Assembly (NCBI GenBank): GCA_002381945.1
Contig: DFXY01000020.1
Location: 1 to 36,699, forward strand
Origin: Bacteriovoracaceae bacterium UBA4096
GTDB lineage: Bacteria > Bdellovibrionota > Bacteriovoracia > Bacteriovoracales > Bacteriovoracaceae
DNA: 36,699 nucleotides
Direction of reading: 5' to 3'
A program made the position numbers and the translations under genes. Below the pieces are notes generated by a model, which did not search any database, was not told the origin of the DNA, and saw nothing but the letters and a program-made list of their open reading frames with translations. This document shows positions 6,434 to 14,084 of the stretch, piece by piece (within the stretch, counting starts at the first letter, position 1; each line of letters opens with the position of its first letter).

Positions 6434-7588
6434 ATGAATGGAATAATTTTCATCTTTTTATCACTTATTATTTCTTCTTCCGTTCTGGGCCAGGTGACTC
6501 TGGAAGATTTGCAAAAAAGAATTGAGCAGCTTGAAAATCAACAAGCGGATCTCGTTTTAAATTCAAGCGAACCTAAAACTGTTGTTAACGCTTTTTTAAA
6601 TGATAACCTGACGCTAGGAGGATTTCTTGAGCCTTCTTATACATTTATCTCAGGCCCTAATACTAAAACTCAGTACTTAAATGCTTCAAATATTTTAGGT
6701 CTAAATCTTTCGGCAGAGTTTGGACCAAGGTACCGATTTGTAAGTCAGATTCTCACTGGGCTAGTAATCAATTTAGAAAATCCTCACAATAATCCTGATG
6801 CAACTCCTAACCTGCCTCATACCAGAGAATATAGGAATTATTTCTTTGGAACTGTTCTTACTCAGGGCTATCTTGAATATTCTCATAGCCGCATATTCAA
6901 CTTTCAAGGTGGTCTGGGATATGCACCTTTTGGATATGCACCTCAACAGAGGGAGCTGGTACTTTTTATAAGAAGAGGTGGACCTCAGTTACTTCGTTCG
7001 GGAGATCTTCTCGCTCCCTTCTGGCAAGGTTTTCATCTGTTTGGCTCGAAGAATATGAACCGTAACGAAGTTGGCTATAATATTTATACTTTCGCTTCTC
7101 CCAAAAAACTTCGAAATTCAGGTTTAGGAAGCAGACTTTGGATATCAACTCCGAATGAAAAACTTGAAGGCGGTATCTCTGCCCAGATCGGAAAGAACGA
7201 TAAAGATACCTATGGAACTGTAGGTGCAGATATCAAAATCGAAAGTTTTCCCTATATTTTAAAAACCGAGTTTGCTCAATACATATCAAGTGATCCGGAC
7301 AGCTGGACCTTCTACGTTGAGCCAAGTGTTTATATCTCTGGCGAAGAATTGCTGCTCTATGTTTTCGGAGATTATGTGAATAATCGCAGAAACGAAGTTA
7401 CGACGGCGTCCAAGGGAGATCCTTATCAGAGATTGGAATATGGAACAGGTCTAAACTGGTTGCCGACTTCCTATACGCGCTTGAGATTTGGAGTAACATA
7501 CAATGACTATGTCGGGGAGCGGGCCATTTCAAGTCGAATTAATCGGGACTATTTAAGTTTCGATATTTCTGCGGGAGTTGCTTTCTAA
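6434..7588 (+). CDS. Outer-membrane channel (porin-like) with N-terminal coiled coil
   Basis: A 384-residue exported protein: signal peptide MNGIIFIFLSLIISSSVLG, then a short coiled coil (DLQKRIEQLENQQADL, about residues 24-42) as in oligomeric porins of the DcaP/OprP type, then a beta-rich body. Strand-like segments such as LTLGGFLEPSYTFI, YRFVSQILTGLVINLE, IFNFQGGLGYAPFGYA and the final DYLSFDISAGVAF ending in Phe mark an outer-membrane barrel with the usual C-terminal aromatic residue. It is the first gene of a tight three-gene unit: its TAA overlaps the next ATG as TAATG. Its context with a phosphate-binding-like protein and a kinase suggests uptake or sensing of an anion or small solute, by inference only. 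Confidence 0.7.
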   Translation: MNGIIFIFLSLIISSSVLGQVTLEDLQKRIEQLENQQADLVLNSSEPKTVVNAFLNDNLTLGGFLEPSYTFISGPNTKTQYLNASNILGLNLSAEFGPRYRFVSQILTGLVINLENPHNNPDATPNLPHTREYRNYFFGTVLTQGYLEYSHSRIFNFQGGLGYAPFGYAPQQRELVLFIRRGGPQLLRSGDLLAPFWQGFHLFGSKNMNRNEVGYNIYTFASPKKLRNSGLGSRLWISTPNEKLEGGISAQIGKNDKDTYGTVGADIKIESFPYILKTEFAQYISSDPDSWTFYVEPSVYISGEELLLYVFGDYVNNRRNEVTTASKGDPYQRLEYGTGLNWLPTSYTRLRFGVTYNDYVGERAISSRINRDYLSFDISAGVAF

Positions 7589-8013
7589 TGTTAATACTCA
7601 AATTTATATTCTTTCTTTTTTTTATTACTTCTTTTGCCTGGGGACAAAAGATAGTGTTTATCGTGAATTCCTCCAATACAGTTTCAAGAATCAGCCATGA
7701 TCAGTTGCAGGATTTTTATTTCAAGCGCAATAGAACCTGGCCCAATGGATTACCTATCAGGTTTTTTGATCGGACAGATGGATCAGAGGTTAGGAAATTA
7801 TTCCTGGCAAATATTTTGAAAAAAACTTCCAGACAAGTTGACCAGTTTTGGATTGGTCAAAAGTTGTACACGGGAGACAGTGCTCCTACGAAAGTTTCAA
7901 CCAGATCTCTGGTAATAAGTCTGGTTGCGCGTTTCCCCGGAGGAATTGGGTATATCAGTGAAGGTTCAGCACTACCCGATGGAGTAAAGGTCATAGAAGT
8001 CACGGAGCTTTAA
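7588..8013 (+). CDS. Small PstS-like periplasmic binding protein
   Basis: A 141-residue exported protein with signal peptide MLILKFIFFLFFITSFAWG. The mature part matches a half-size PBP-like-2 domain related to PstS: QKIVFIVNSSNTVSRISHDQ, then DFYFKRNRTWPNGLPIRF, an Arg-rich ligand loop (FDRTDGSEVRKLF), and the end GGIGYISEGSALPDGVKVIEV. Full-length PstS is more than twice as long, so this is a single-lobe variant. It starts inside the stop of the porin gene and ends one base before the kinase ATG, so translation of all three is coupled. The likely role is ligand capture for the kinase or channel; the ligand is unproven. Confidence 0.7.
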   Translation: MLILKFIFFLFFITSFAWGQKIVFIVNSSNTVSRISHDQLQDFYFKRNRTWPNGLPIRFFDRTDGSEVRKLFLANILKKTSRQVDQFWIGQKLYTGDSAPTKVSTRSLVISLVARFPGGIGYISEGSALPDGVKVIEVTEL

Positions 8014-8014
8014 G

Positions 8015-10030
8015 ATGAGTGAAACTCAATTCGAGGTAACTCAATCTATAACCAGAAGACTTAAGGCGGTCATGATTGCCATTGCTATCTTCTTTGTCCT
8101 CGGAGCTGTGGGCATTTTTTTCTCTAGCCTCGGTAACTTTTCAGGCATTCAAAGAATTTACTCGGTAAATATTGTGGCAAGCCACGTCTCACAGGCAATA
8201 GAGGGTCTTGAAACTTCCAGTCAAACTATTACTGATATGGAAGGAGCTAAAAATTTAAAAGATATTCAATTTGCCTTTAGTGAGAGCCAAAAACTGGTTA
8301 AAGAATCCATACAAAGTGCTTTAAAAGCTTGCGACGATCATTCTAAGGTAAAAGTAATTTTAGAAAAAGGACTTGAAGCAATTCTTCTTTATGAGGAAAG
8401 TGCCAATGAGCTTTTTTTTACAAAACGCAAAGATATAAGTGGTCAAACAATTGTTATGAATCAGTATTATATGGATAGTAAAGAATATCTTCGTAAAGCT
8501 CAGATTGCTCTTCGTCAAAACATAGATGATATTTTTGACCGACTTTATGCTAATCGCTATTGGCCTTTAGTCGTTGGTTTCACTCTCTCGGCTATTTTTT
8601 TTCTTTTCGTTGTCACTTTTGGTTTTTCCATATCCAATAAAATTTATCATTCTGTTAGTAATCTCACTTATGCAGCCCAGAAAGTTTCGGAAGGGGATCT
8701 TACCTATCAAGCACCAGTTCAAGATTCAGATGAGCTGGGGGAACTGACTAACATTTTTAATAAAATGGTCTCTTCCATTAATAGCGGCCGGATCGAACTG
8801 GATTCAACCATTGAGCGTATAAAGAGATTACAGAGGATTACTGCCAGATTCTCAGAAGCTTTAACGGCTGAGCATGTAATGGAGATCTCACTGGCCGAAG
8901 GGCTTGATGCTGTTAATGCTGACTCCGGAGTTTTTGCTATCTTAAATAAAGATCGAGATTTAATCGAAATTCACCGCTATGCTGGTATTCATCATGAAGT
9001 ATTAAAAAAACGGAGAAGCTTTCCTTTGGCAAAGCTAAATCCACTCTCTGATGTCATTCGGTATCATAAACCATTATATTTCGAAAATCAGGATGAGTGC
9101 TTTGCAAGATACCCCCATCTTCGTGATGAGGCACAAGGAAATCCTTTTTCTGCCGTCGCGTTCTTGCCTCTCATTGTAAGTAGTGAGTGTATAGGGGCCA
9201 TCAGCATTAATTTTAATTACAGTCGAGAATTCAATCAAACGGATAAAGAGTTTTTAGTCTCTCTCTCTAATCAGTGCGCTCAGGCCCTTCATCGTTCCCA
9301 ACTTTATGATGAGACGAGAGAAGCAGTTGCAGCGAGAGATGAATTTTTATCCATTGCTTCCCATGAATTAAAAACACCTCTCACTCCGTTAAAACTCCAG
9401 CTCCAATTACTTTCCAGACAGATTAGAAAAGGGAACAAAGAGATTTCCTATGAAAAACTGTTGGAGATTATGCAGAACTTCGATAAACAATTAGGACGAC
9501 TTTCAAAACTCATTGAAGACCTTTTGGATGTATCTAGGATTACTTCAGGAAAACTCAGTCTTAATCTTGAAAAATTTAATTTGGCGGACATGATTAATGA
9601 CGTTTTGACTCAGTATGAACATCAAATGAAAAAAGCTGTGATTAAAGTCATTTTTATTTCGGAAAATAATATTGTAGGATTTTTTGATCGCGTGAGACTT
9701 GAACAAGTCCTGGTGAATCTTCTTACCAATGCTGTGAAATACGCTCCAGGGAAACCCATTAGTGTCGTAGTTGAGAAAAAAAATGATATGGCCTTAATCA
9801 CTGTTAAGGATCAAGGGCCTGGTATTGCTCAAGAAAACCAGGAAAGGATTTTTAAGAGATTTGAGAGAGTGAAGAGCTCTGAAAATATCGGTGGATTGGG
9901 TTTAGGTCTCTATATCAGTTCTCAGATTATTCAGGCCCATAATGGGCAAATAAGAATTGAAAGTGAATTAGGTAAAGGTAGTTCTTTTATTATTGAGATT
10001 CCCCTGACTCTAGAGTCAAAGAGTACTTAA
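8015..10030 (+). CDS. Orphan sensor histidine kinase (HAMP-GAF-HisKA-HATPase)
   Basis: A 671-residue membrane kinase. TM1 about 17-38, periplasmic helical sensor about 39-180, TM2 about 181-208, HAMP about 208-260 (VSEGDLTYQAPVQDSDELGE), GAF about 270-420, HisKA with SIASHELKTPLTPLK (phospho-acceptor H450), and HATPase with N box LVNLLTNAVKYAP, DQGPGIAQENQERIFKRFER and GGLGLGLYIS. There is no receiver domain and no response-regulator gene in the window. The periplasmic part resembles a four-helix sensor, fitting direct contact with the PstS-like protein encoded just upstream. The stop lies 15 bases inside the convergent MerR gene. Kinase assignment certain; signal and partner unknown. Confidence 0.93.
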   Translation: MSETQFEVTQSITRRLKAVMIAIAIFFVLGAVGIFFSSLGNFSGIQRIYSVNIVASHVSQAIEGLETSSQTITDMEGAKNLKDIQFAFSESQKLVKESIQSALKACDDHSKVKVILEKGLEAILLYEESANELFFTKRKDISGQTIVMNQYYMDSKEYLRKAQIALRQNIDDIFDRLYANRYWPLVVGFTLSAIFFLFVVTFGFSISNKIYHSVSNLTYAAQKVSEGDLTYQAPVQDSDELGELTNIFNKMVSSINSGRIELDSTIERIKRLQRITARFSEALTAEHVMEISLAEGLDAVNADSGVFAILNKDRDLIEIHRYAGIHHEVLKKRRSFPLAKLNPLSDVIRYHKPLYFENQDECFARYPHLRDEAQGNPFSAVAFLPLIVSSECIGAISINFNYSREFNQTDKEFLVSLSNQCAQALHRSQLYDETREAVAARDEFLSIASHELKTPLTPLKLQLQLLSRQIRKGNKEISYEKLLEIMQNFDKQLGRLSKLIEDLLDVSRITSGKLSLNLEKFNLADMINDVLTQYEHQMKKAVIKVIFISENNIVGFFDRVRLEQVLVNLLTNAVKYAPGKPISVVVEKKNDMALITVKDQGPGIAQENQERIFKRFERVKSSENIGGLGLGLYISSQIIQAHNGQIRIESELGKGSSFIIEIPLTLESKST

Positions 10031-10927
10031 ACGTTCATCCAGTAAATGAAGAGAAGGAAAAAAGCTGATTTTTCTTTTTTCTAGCTCGGCCTTTATGTCT
10101 GGTTTTAAATTACCTCCAACCCATATTTGCGAATTCCCCAGCAAATGACTTGAAAGTTCACTTAGATACTCAAGCGGCTCTTTATTGACACCTAAAAGAA
10201 TGGTTTTTGCTTTTAACGCATTGGCCGCTTCGGCCAGCGAGACTGCGGGTAAATTTGGTCCCATGAAGATGAAAGGTAGGCCATAGTGGACGCATAACAT
10301 GGCAGCAGACAGAATACCTATCTCATGCAGCTCACCTTCCGGTGTAGATATGAGTATCAGGTCTTTTTTAAATAGCTTTTTCTGGTAGTGCTTACCGATC
10401 ATTTGTCCCATATGAAAAGAAACAATTGCACTTAAAGTATGCTCCTGAGCTATCGAAAGTTCACCACGGTCAACCTTAATGCCAATTTCATAAAATAAGG
10501 GGATGATAATGTTGAGGCATAATTCTCGAGGAGCGAGTAAACTTTGGGCCTTTTCCAATTCATGAGAAATAATGTCAAGCTTGTAGGCGCTGAGCGCAAT
10601 TTGAAAACTACTCAAAATCTTTTCAAAATCAATGCGTTCATGTTGAGGAGTAACGACCTGGAGTTCCTCGTAAGGTCGATGCATGAGAGAAGAGTAGATG
10701 ATTTTAAGTTCTTCCAGATTTAAATGTGCAATCTTTCCAATACTCTGCCCTATTTCTGTTAAACGAAACAGCAGGGCGAGCTTCTCTATATCCTTTTCAG
10801 AATAGAGTCGATGCTTATTGTCAGCTCGCTCCGGCACTACAGCATTATAACGCTTCTCCCACGCTCTGATGGTAGCACTTGCGACACCTGATAATTGAGA
10901 AGCAACTTGAATGTTAAAATACTGCAT
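10016..10927 (-). CDS. MerR-family regulator with cobalamin-binding domain (CarH/LitR-like)
   Basis: A 303-residue protein. MerR helix-turn-helix at 1-70 (ATIRAWEKRYNAVVPERADN and HRLYSEKDIEKL), a helical B12-cap about 95-180, and a B12-binding Rossmann domain about 188-300 with the ExHxxG motif GELHEIG (lower-ligand H201). The CarH cap motif W-H-x8-E-H is changed: the segment reads VDRGELSIAQEH, keeping E162-H163 but with V152-D153 where CarH has the Trp that covers the upper face of adenosylcobalamin and the His that forms the light adduct. Light sensing by the CarH mechanism is therefore doubtful. It is divergent from acs, with 76 bases between start codons. Family is sure; effector is not. 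Confidence 0.88.
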   Translation of the reverse strand: MQYFNIQVASQLSGVASATIRAWEKRYNAVVPERADNKHRLYSEKDIEKLALLFRLTEIGQSIGKIAHLNLEELKIIYSSLMHRPYEELQVVTPQHERIDFEKILSSFQIALSAYKLDIISHELEKAQSLLAPRELCLNIIIPLFYEIGIKVDRGELSIAQEHTLSAIVSFHMGQMIGKHYQKKLFKKDLILISTPEGELHEIGILSAAMLCVHYGLPFIFMGPNLPAVSLAEAANALKAKTILLGVNKEPLEYLSELSSHLLGNSQIWVGGNLKPDIKAELEKRKISFFPSLHLLDERLSTL

Positions 10928-10956
10928 CCAGAATATTTTATCATAGTATAATCTGG
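10928..10956. promoter_or_regulatory. Divergent promoter/operator between MerR gene and acs
   Basis: CCAGA (10928-10932) and TCTGG (10952-10956) form an inverted repeat with a 19-base AT-rich spacer, just upstream of the MerR start. A TATAAT at 10947-10952, on the acs side, could be its -10 box; no good -35 is seen, as expected where an activator helps. Assignment is inferred from position. Confidence 0.4.
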
Positions 10957-11003
10957 AAAAGAAGTGTGCCGAATGACATGCTATTTCTAGCTAAAGGACG
11001 AAT

Positions 11004-12947
11004 ATGACTGATCAGAAGATTTATCCAGTTAAAAGTGAAATTGAAGCGACCTCTTATTTAAGAGGTATGAGCGCTTATAATGAAATGTATGAACGTTCAA
11101 TTAAGGATCCGGAAGGATTCTGGTTGGAGGCAGCAAATAATTTGGATTGGTTTCTAAGGCCCGGGCGAGGAGGGGAAGGCGATTTCAAAAACGTGAACTA
11201 TTCCTGGTTTATGGGTGGCAAGTTAAATGCCTCGTATAATTGTCTGGATCGTCATCTTGAAAAAAGAGGGAGTAAGCCGGCAATAATTTGGGCCAAGGAT
11301 GAACCAGGTCAGTATCAGAAAATTACTTTTCAGGAAGTTTATGACAATGTTTGCCGATTGACGAATTTGATGCAGTCTTATGGAGTTAAAAAAGGGGATA
11401 GAGTTTGTCTGTATTTACCCATGATTCCCGAACTTGTTTATTCAGTACTGGCCTGTGCACGTCTTGGTGCCATTCATTCAGTTGTATTCGCTGGGTTTAG
11501 TTCTGACGCTCTTAAGGGACGAGTTCAGGATGCTGAATGCAAATTCATTATTACAGCAAATGAAGGATTAAGAGGTGGTAAAAAGATTCCACTCAAAAAT
11601 ATTACTGATGAGGCCATAAAAGATCTTAGTTTCGTTGAAACCGTGCTTGTTGTTCATCGTACTTCTGATGCCGTTAATATGGTGCCGGGCCGTGATATTA
11701 TCTACGAAGAGGAAATTAAAAAGTTCAGACCGGTGGCACCCTGTGAACCAATGGATGCAGAAGACCCTCTTTTCATTCTTTATACATCAGGCTCAACTGG
11801 AAAACCCAAAGGTGTTCTTCATACAACCGGGGGATATACAACATATGCTTCCTTCACTCATAAGTATGTTTTCGATTGCCATGAAAGTGACATCTTCTTT
11901 TGTACCGCAGATATTGGATGGGTGACTGGTCACTCTTATGTCATTTATGGGCCACTGACTAACGGTACTACGTCAGTTCTTTTTGAATCGACACCAACCT
12001 ATCCTGATGCTGGGAGATCATGGCAAATTATAGATGATCTTAAGGCCACTATTTTTTATACAGCACCAACTGCACTTCGTTCCCTGGCGCAATTTGGAGA
12101 TGAGTTTGTAAAAAGATATAAACGTACGAGTATTCGAATCCTGGGAACAGTTGGGGAGCCTATCAATCCAGAAGTATGGAAGTGGTATCATGACGTCGTA
12201 GGTGAAGGACGTTGTGATATTGTAGACACTTGGTGGCAGACAGAAACCGGTGGAATTATGATTACTCCCATACCTGGTGTGACTCCCACCAAACCAGGTT
12301 CGGCCACTCTGCCATTCTTTGGAGTTGAACCCATCATTGTGCAACCTGAAACAGGTAAAGTTTTAAAGGGAAACAACATTGAGGGTGCACTTTGCATAAG
12401 AAAAACATGGCCCGGTTTGGCCCGTACAATTTATAAAGATCATGAGCGCTTTGTTGCAACTTATTTCACTCAATACCCTGGATATTATTTTACCGGAGAT
12501 GGTTGTCGCAAAGATGAAAATGGTTATTACTGGATTACTGGTCGTATTGATGACGTGCTAAATGTTTCCGGCCATCGTTTAGGTACGGCAGAAATTGAAA
12601 GTGCGCTTATGGAGCATGAGAATGTTGCCGAAGCTGCAGTGGTGGGAATGCCTCATGATATCAAGGGCACAGGTATATATGCTTATGTGATTCTAAATAC
12701 TCCAGAATCAAGCCCAGAGCTAATTGAAAGCATTAAGAATGTCGTGAGGGAAATGATCGGGCGTTTTGCTGCTCCTGATATTATTCATATCACTAAAGGC
12801 CTGCCAAAAACGCGTTCCGGTAAAGTCATGCGCAGGATTCTTCGAAAAATTGCTGCAGCAGAATATTCAGGTTTGGGAGATATTTCAACCTTGAGTGAGC
12901 CGGGAGTTGTCGAAGTTCTGGTTAAAGAGCATAAAAATTTAAGCTAA
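11004..12947 (+). CDS. acs: Acetyl-CoA synthetase (AMP-forming)
   Basis: A 647-residue enzyme, full family length, converting acetate, ATP and CoA to acetyl-CoA through acetyl-AMP. All core motifs are present: the P-loop YTSGSTGKPKGVLHTTGG (about 255-272), WWQTETGG (acetate-pocket Trp region), FTGDGCRKDENGYYWITGR with the hinge Asp, VSGHRLGTAEIE, and the A10 motif PKTRSGKVMRR, where K607 is the catalytic lysine controlled by acetylation in homologues. The ATG follows an AAAGGACG site. Position opposite a B12-binding MerR regulator suggests control by it. The 3' side leads into the hairpin at 12963-13000. Confidence 0.97.
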   Translation: MTDQKIYPVKSEIEATSYLRGMSAYNEMYERSIKDPEGFWLEAANNLDWFLRPGRGGEGDFKNVNYSWFMGGKLNASYNCLDRHLEKRGSKPAIIWAKDEPGQYQKITFQEVYDNVCRLTNLMQSYGVKKGDRVCLYLPMIPELVYSVLACARLGAIHSVVFAGFSSDALKGRVQDAECKFIITANEGLRGGKKIPLKNITDEAIKDLSFVETVLVVHRTSDAVNMVPGRDIIYEEEIKKFRPVAPCEPMDAEDPLFILYTSGSTGKPKGVLHTTGGYTTYASFTHKYVFDCHESDIFFCTADIGWVTGHSYVIYGPLTNGTTSVLFESTPTYPDAGRSWQIIDDLKATIFYTAPTALRSLAQFGDEFVKRYKRTSIRILGTVGEPINPEVWKWYHDVVGEGRCDIVDTWWQTETGGIMITPIPGVTPTKPGSATLPFFGVEPIIVQPETGKVLKGNNIEGALCIRKTWPGLARTIYKDHERFVATYFTQYPGYYFTGDGCRKDENGYYWITGRIDDVLNVSGHRLGTAEIESALMEHENVAEAAVVGMPHDIKGTGIYAYVILNTPESSPELIESIKNVVREMIGRFAAPDIIHITKGLPKTRSGKVMRRILRKIAAAEYSGLGDISTLSEPGVVEVLVKEHKNLS

Positions 12948-12962
12948 CTTCAAGTTTTATAA

Positions 12963-13000
12963 GCTTCTCCTTTCCAGTGTAATGATTGGAAAGGGGAAGC
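12963..13000 (+). promoter_or_regulatory. Leader hairpin overlapping the GFA-gene ribosome site
   Basis: GCTTCTCCTTTCCA (12963-12976) pairs with TGGAAAGGGGAAGC (12987-13000): 14 pairs including one G-U, with a 10-base loop. The 3' arm holds AAAGGGGAAG, the only ribosome site for the ATG at 13002, and no U tract follows. It may act as a translational gate or end the acs transcript. Confidence 0.45.
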
Positions 13001-13001
13001 C

Positions 13002-13487
13002 ATGAAACTTAAAGGCTCTTGTCACTGCGGTAAGGTTAAATTCACTGTCTCATCCAATAATTATTATCCCTATCAATTATGTTATTGCAGTATATGTAGA
13101 AAGACTCAAGGTGGTGGCGGTTATGCCATCAATTTGAGCGCAGAGGCGGGAACTTTAAAAATTACCGGTAAGGAATTTATTTCTACTTATCGCGCTCAAG
13201 TGAAAAATCCTGGTAAAAAAACTTATAAGAGTACCGGTGAAAGAAATTTCTGTAAAATCTGTAGCTCAGGTCTTTGGTTATATGACCCTGAATGGCCTGA
13301 ACTCATTCATCCTTTTGCTTCTGTCATCGATACTCCACTTCCAATCGCTCCGGAACATACTCATCTGATGCTCGAGTTTAAAGCTCCGTGGGTGGAGCTT
13401 CATAAGTCCAAAAAAGACAAAATCTTTAAACGTTACCCGAAAGAATCAATCACCCAGTGGCATGAAAGAGTACTGCCAGATCTATAG
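13002..13487 (+). CDS. GFA-family zinc protein (CENP-V/GFA fold)
   Basis: A 161-residue cytosolic protein of the GFA family (glutathione-dependent formaldehyde-activating enzyme/CENP-V). The zinc ligands are in place: GSCHCGKV (C7, C9), CYCSICRKTQG (C27, C29, C32) and FCKICSSGLW (C84, C87). Most family members are not shown to act on formaldehyde, so the activity is open. The C-terminal 40 residues (KAPWVELHKSKKDKIFKRYP) are the usual tail. The stop overlaps by six bases the 3' end of the convergent Rnk-like gene. Translation may depend on opening the leader hairpin at 12963-13000. Confidence 0.85.
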   Translation: MKLKGSCHCGKVKFTVSSNNYYPYQLCYCSICRKTQGGGGYAINLSAEAGTLKITGKEFISTYRAQVKNPGKKTYKSTGERNFCKICSSGLWLYDPEWPELIHPFASVIDTPLPIAPEHTHLMLEFKAPWVELHKSKKDKIFKRYPKESITQWHERVLPDL

Positions 13488-13883
13488 GTGCCAATGGCCA
13501 TGAGCTTCAGGTTGATAAAGTATTTCCAAAATTTTTAAAGTTCTTGATTTCCCGTCAGGAAACATCCAGTTTATTTCCTGATTTACTTTTAATCCTATCA
13601 AGGCCGATCCCAAGGAAGCCAGGACAGAAATTTTTCCTTCCGAAAAATTTGAATCAGAAGGATAGACCAGAGTTATGGTAACTTCCTTGTTTTCCTGAAT
13701 ATTCAGAAATTTAATCTTGGAGTTCATCGTTACTAAGTCTTTTGGAACTTCATTGTCAGTAATAATACTGGCCCGTTCCAACTCTATCTCGAGATTCTCA
13801 AAGTCCTCAGACTTTTGAAAGCTCAGGAGATGTTTGATTCTTAAATAGTCTTTCTCACTGATGAGAATGCCATCTTCGTTCAT
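13482..13883 (-). CDS. Rnk/GreA C-terminal-domain-like RNA-polymerase-binding protein
   Basis: A 133-residue protein. The N-terminal 45 residues are helical and acidic (ISEKDYLRIKHLLSF, then EDFENLEIELERASI), a short version of a coiled coil. The rest is the GreA/GreB C-terminal FKBP-like domain: VTMNSKIKFLN, VTITLVYPSDSNFSEGKISV, then SALIGLKVNQEINW and FPDGKSRTLKILEI. This layout matches Rnk, which competes with GreA, GreB and DksA for the secondary channel of RNA polymerase but has too short a coil to cleave RNA. A TetR-like palindrome upstream (13932-13943) may control it. The 3' end meets the GFA gene. Family assignment good. Confidence 0.75.
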   Translation of the reverse strand: MNEDGILISEKDYLRIKHLLSFQKSEDFENLEIELERASIITDNEVPKDLVTMNSKIKFLNIQENKEVTITLVYPSDSNFSEGKISVLASLGSALIGLKVNQEINWMFPDGKSRTLKILEILYQPEAHGHWHL

Positions 13884-13921
13884 GGTAAATCCTTATGTTG
13901 AATGTGTTCTTTAGATATGAA

Positions 13922-13946
13922 GACTGATCAAGACTGATCAGTCAGT
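13922..13946. promoter_or_regulatory. TetR-type operator candidate upstream of the Rnk-like gene
   Basis: GACTGATCAGTC at 13932-13943 is a perfect 12-base palindrome. The preceding GACTGATCA (13922-13930) repeats one half-site, so AGACTGATCA occurs twice in tandem (13921-13930, 13931-13940). It sits 50 bases before the Rnk-like start. The arrangement resembles a TetR/AcrR operator; no regulator gene is adjacent. Confidence 0.4.
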
Positions 13947-14049
13947 ATTACACTGTGACGGTTTTGCGTGAGATAATTAAGGCGACTTGATGAGAAAAAT
14001 TCATAGGATTATTATAGCGGAATTTGCAATGAGGAGCAATGCTCAAAAG

Positions 14050-14073
14050 CTGGGGCCACTTGAGTGACCCCAG
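14050..14073. terminator. Hairpin terminator of the transglutaminase gene
   Basis: CTGGGG and CCCCAG with CAC/GTG inside (one C/A mismatch) form a hairpin at 14050-14073. On the minus strand it is 12 bases after the transglutaminase stop and is followed by CTTTTG; on the plus strand GATTTTTCT lies behind. Possibly used in both directions. Confidence 0.5.
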
Positions 14074-14084
14074 GTATGATTTTT

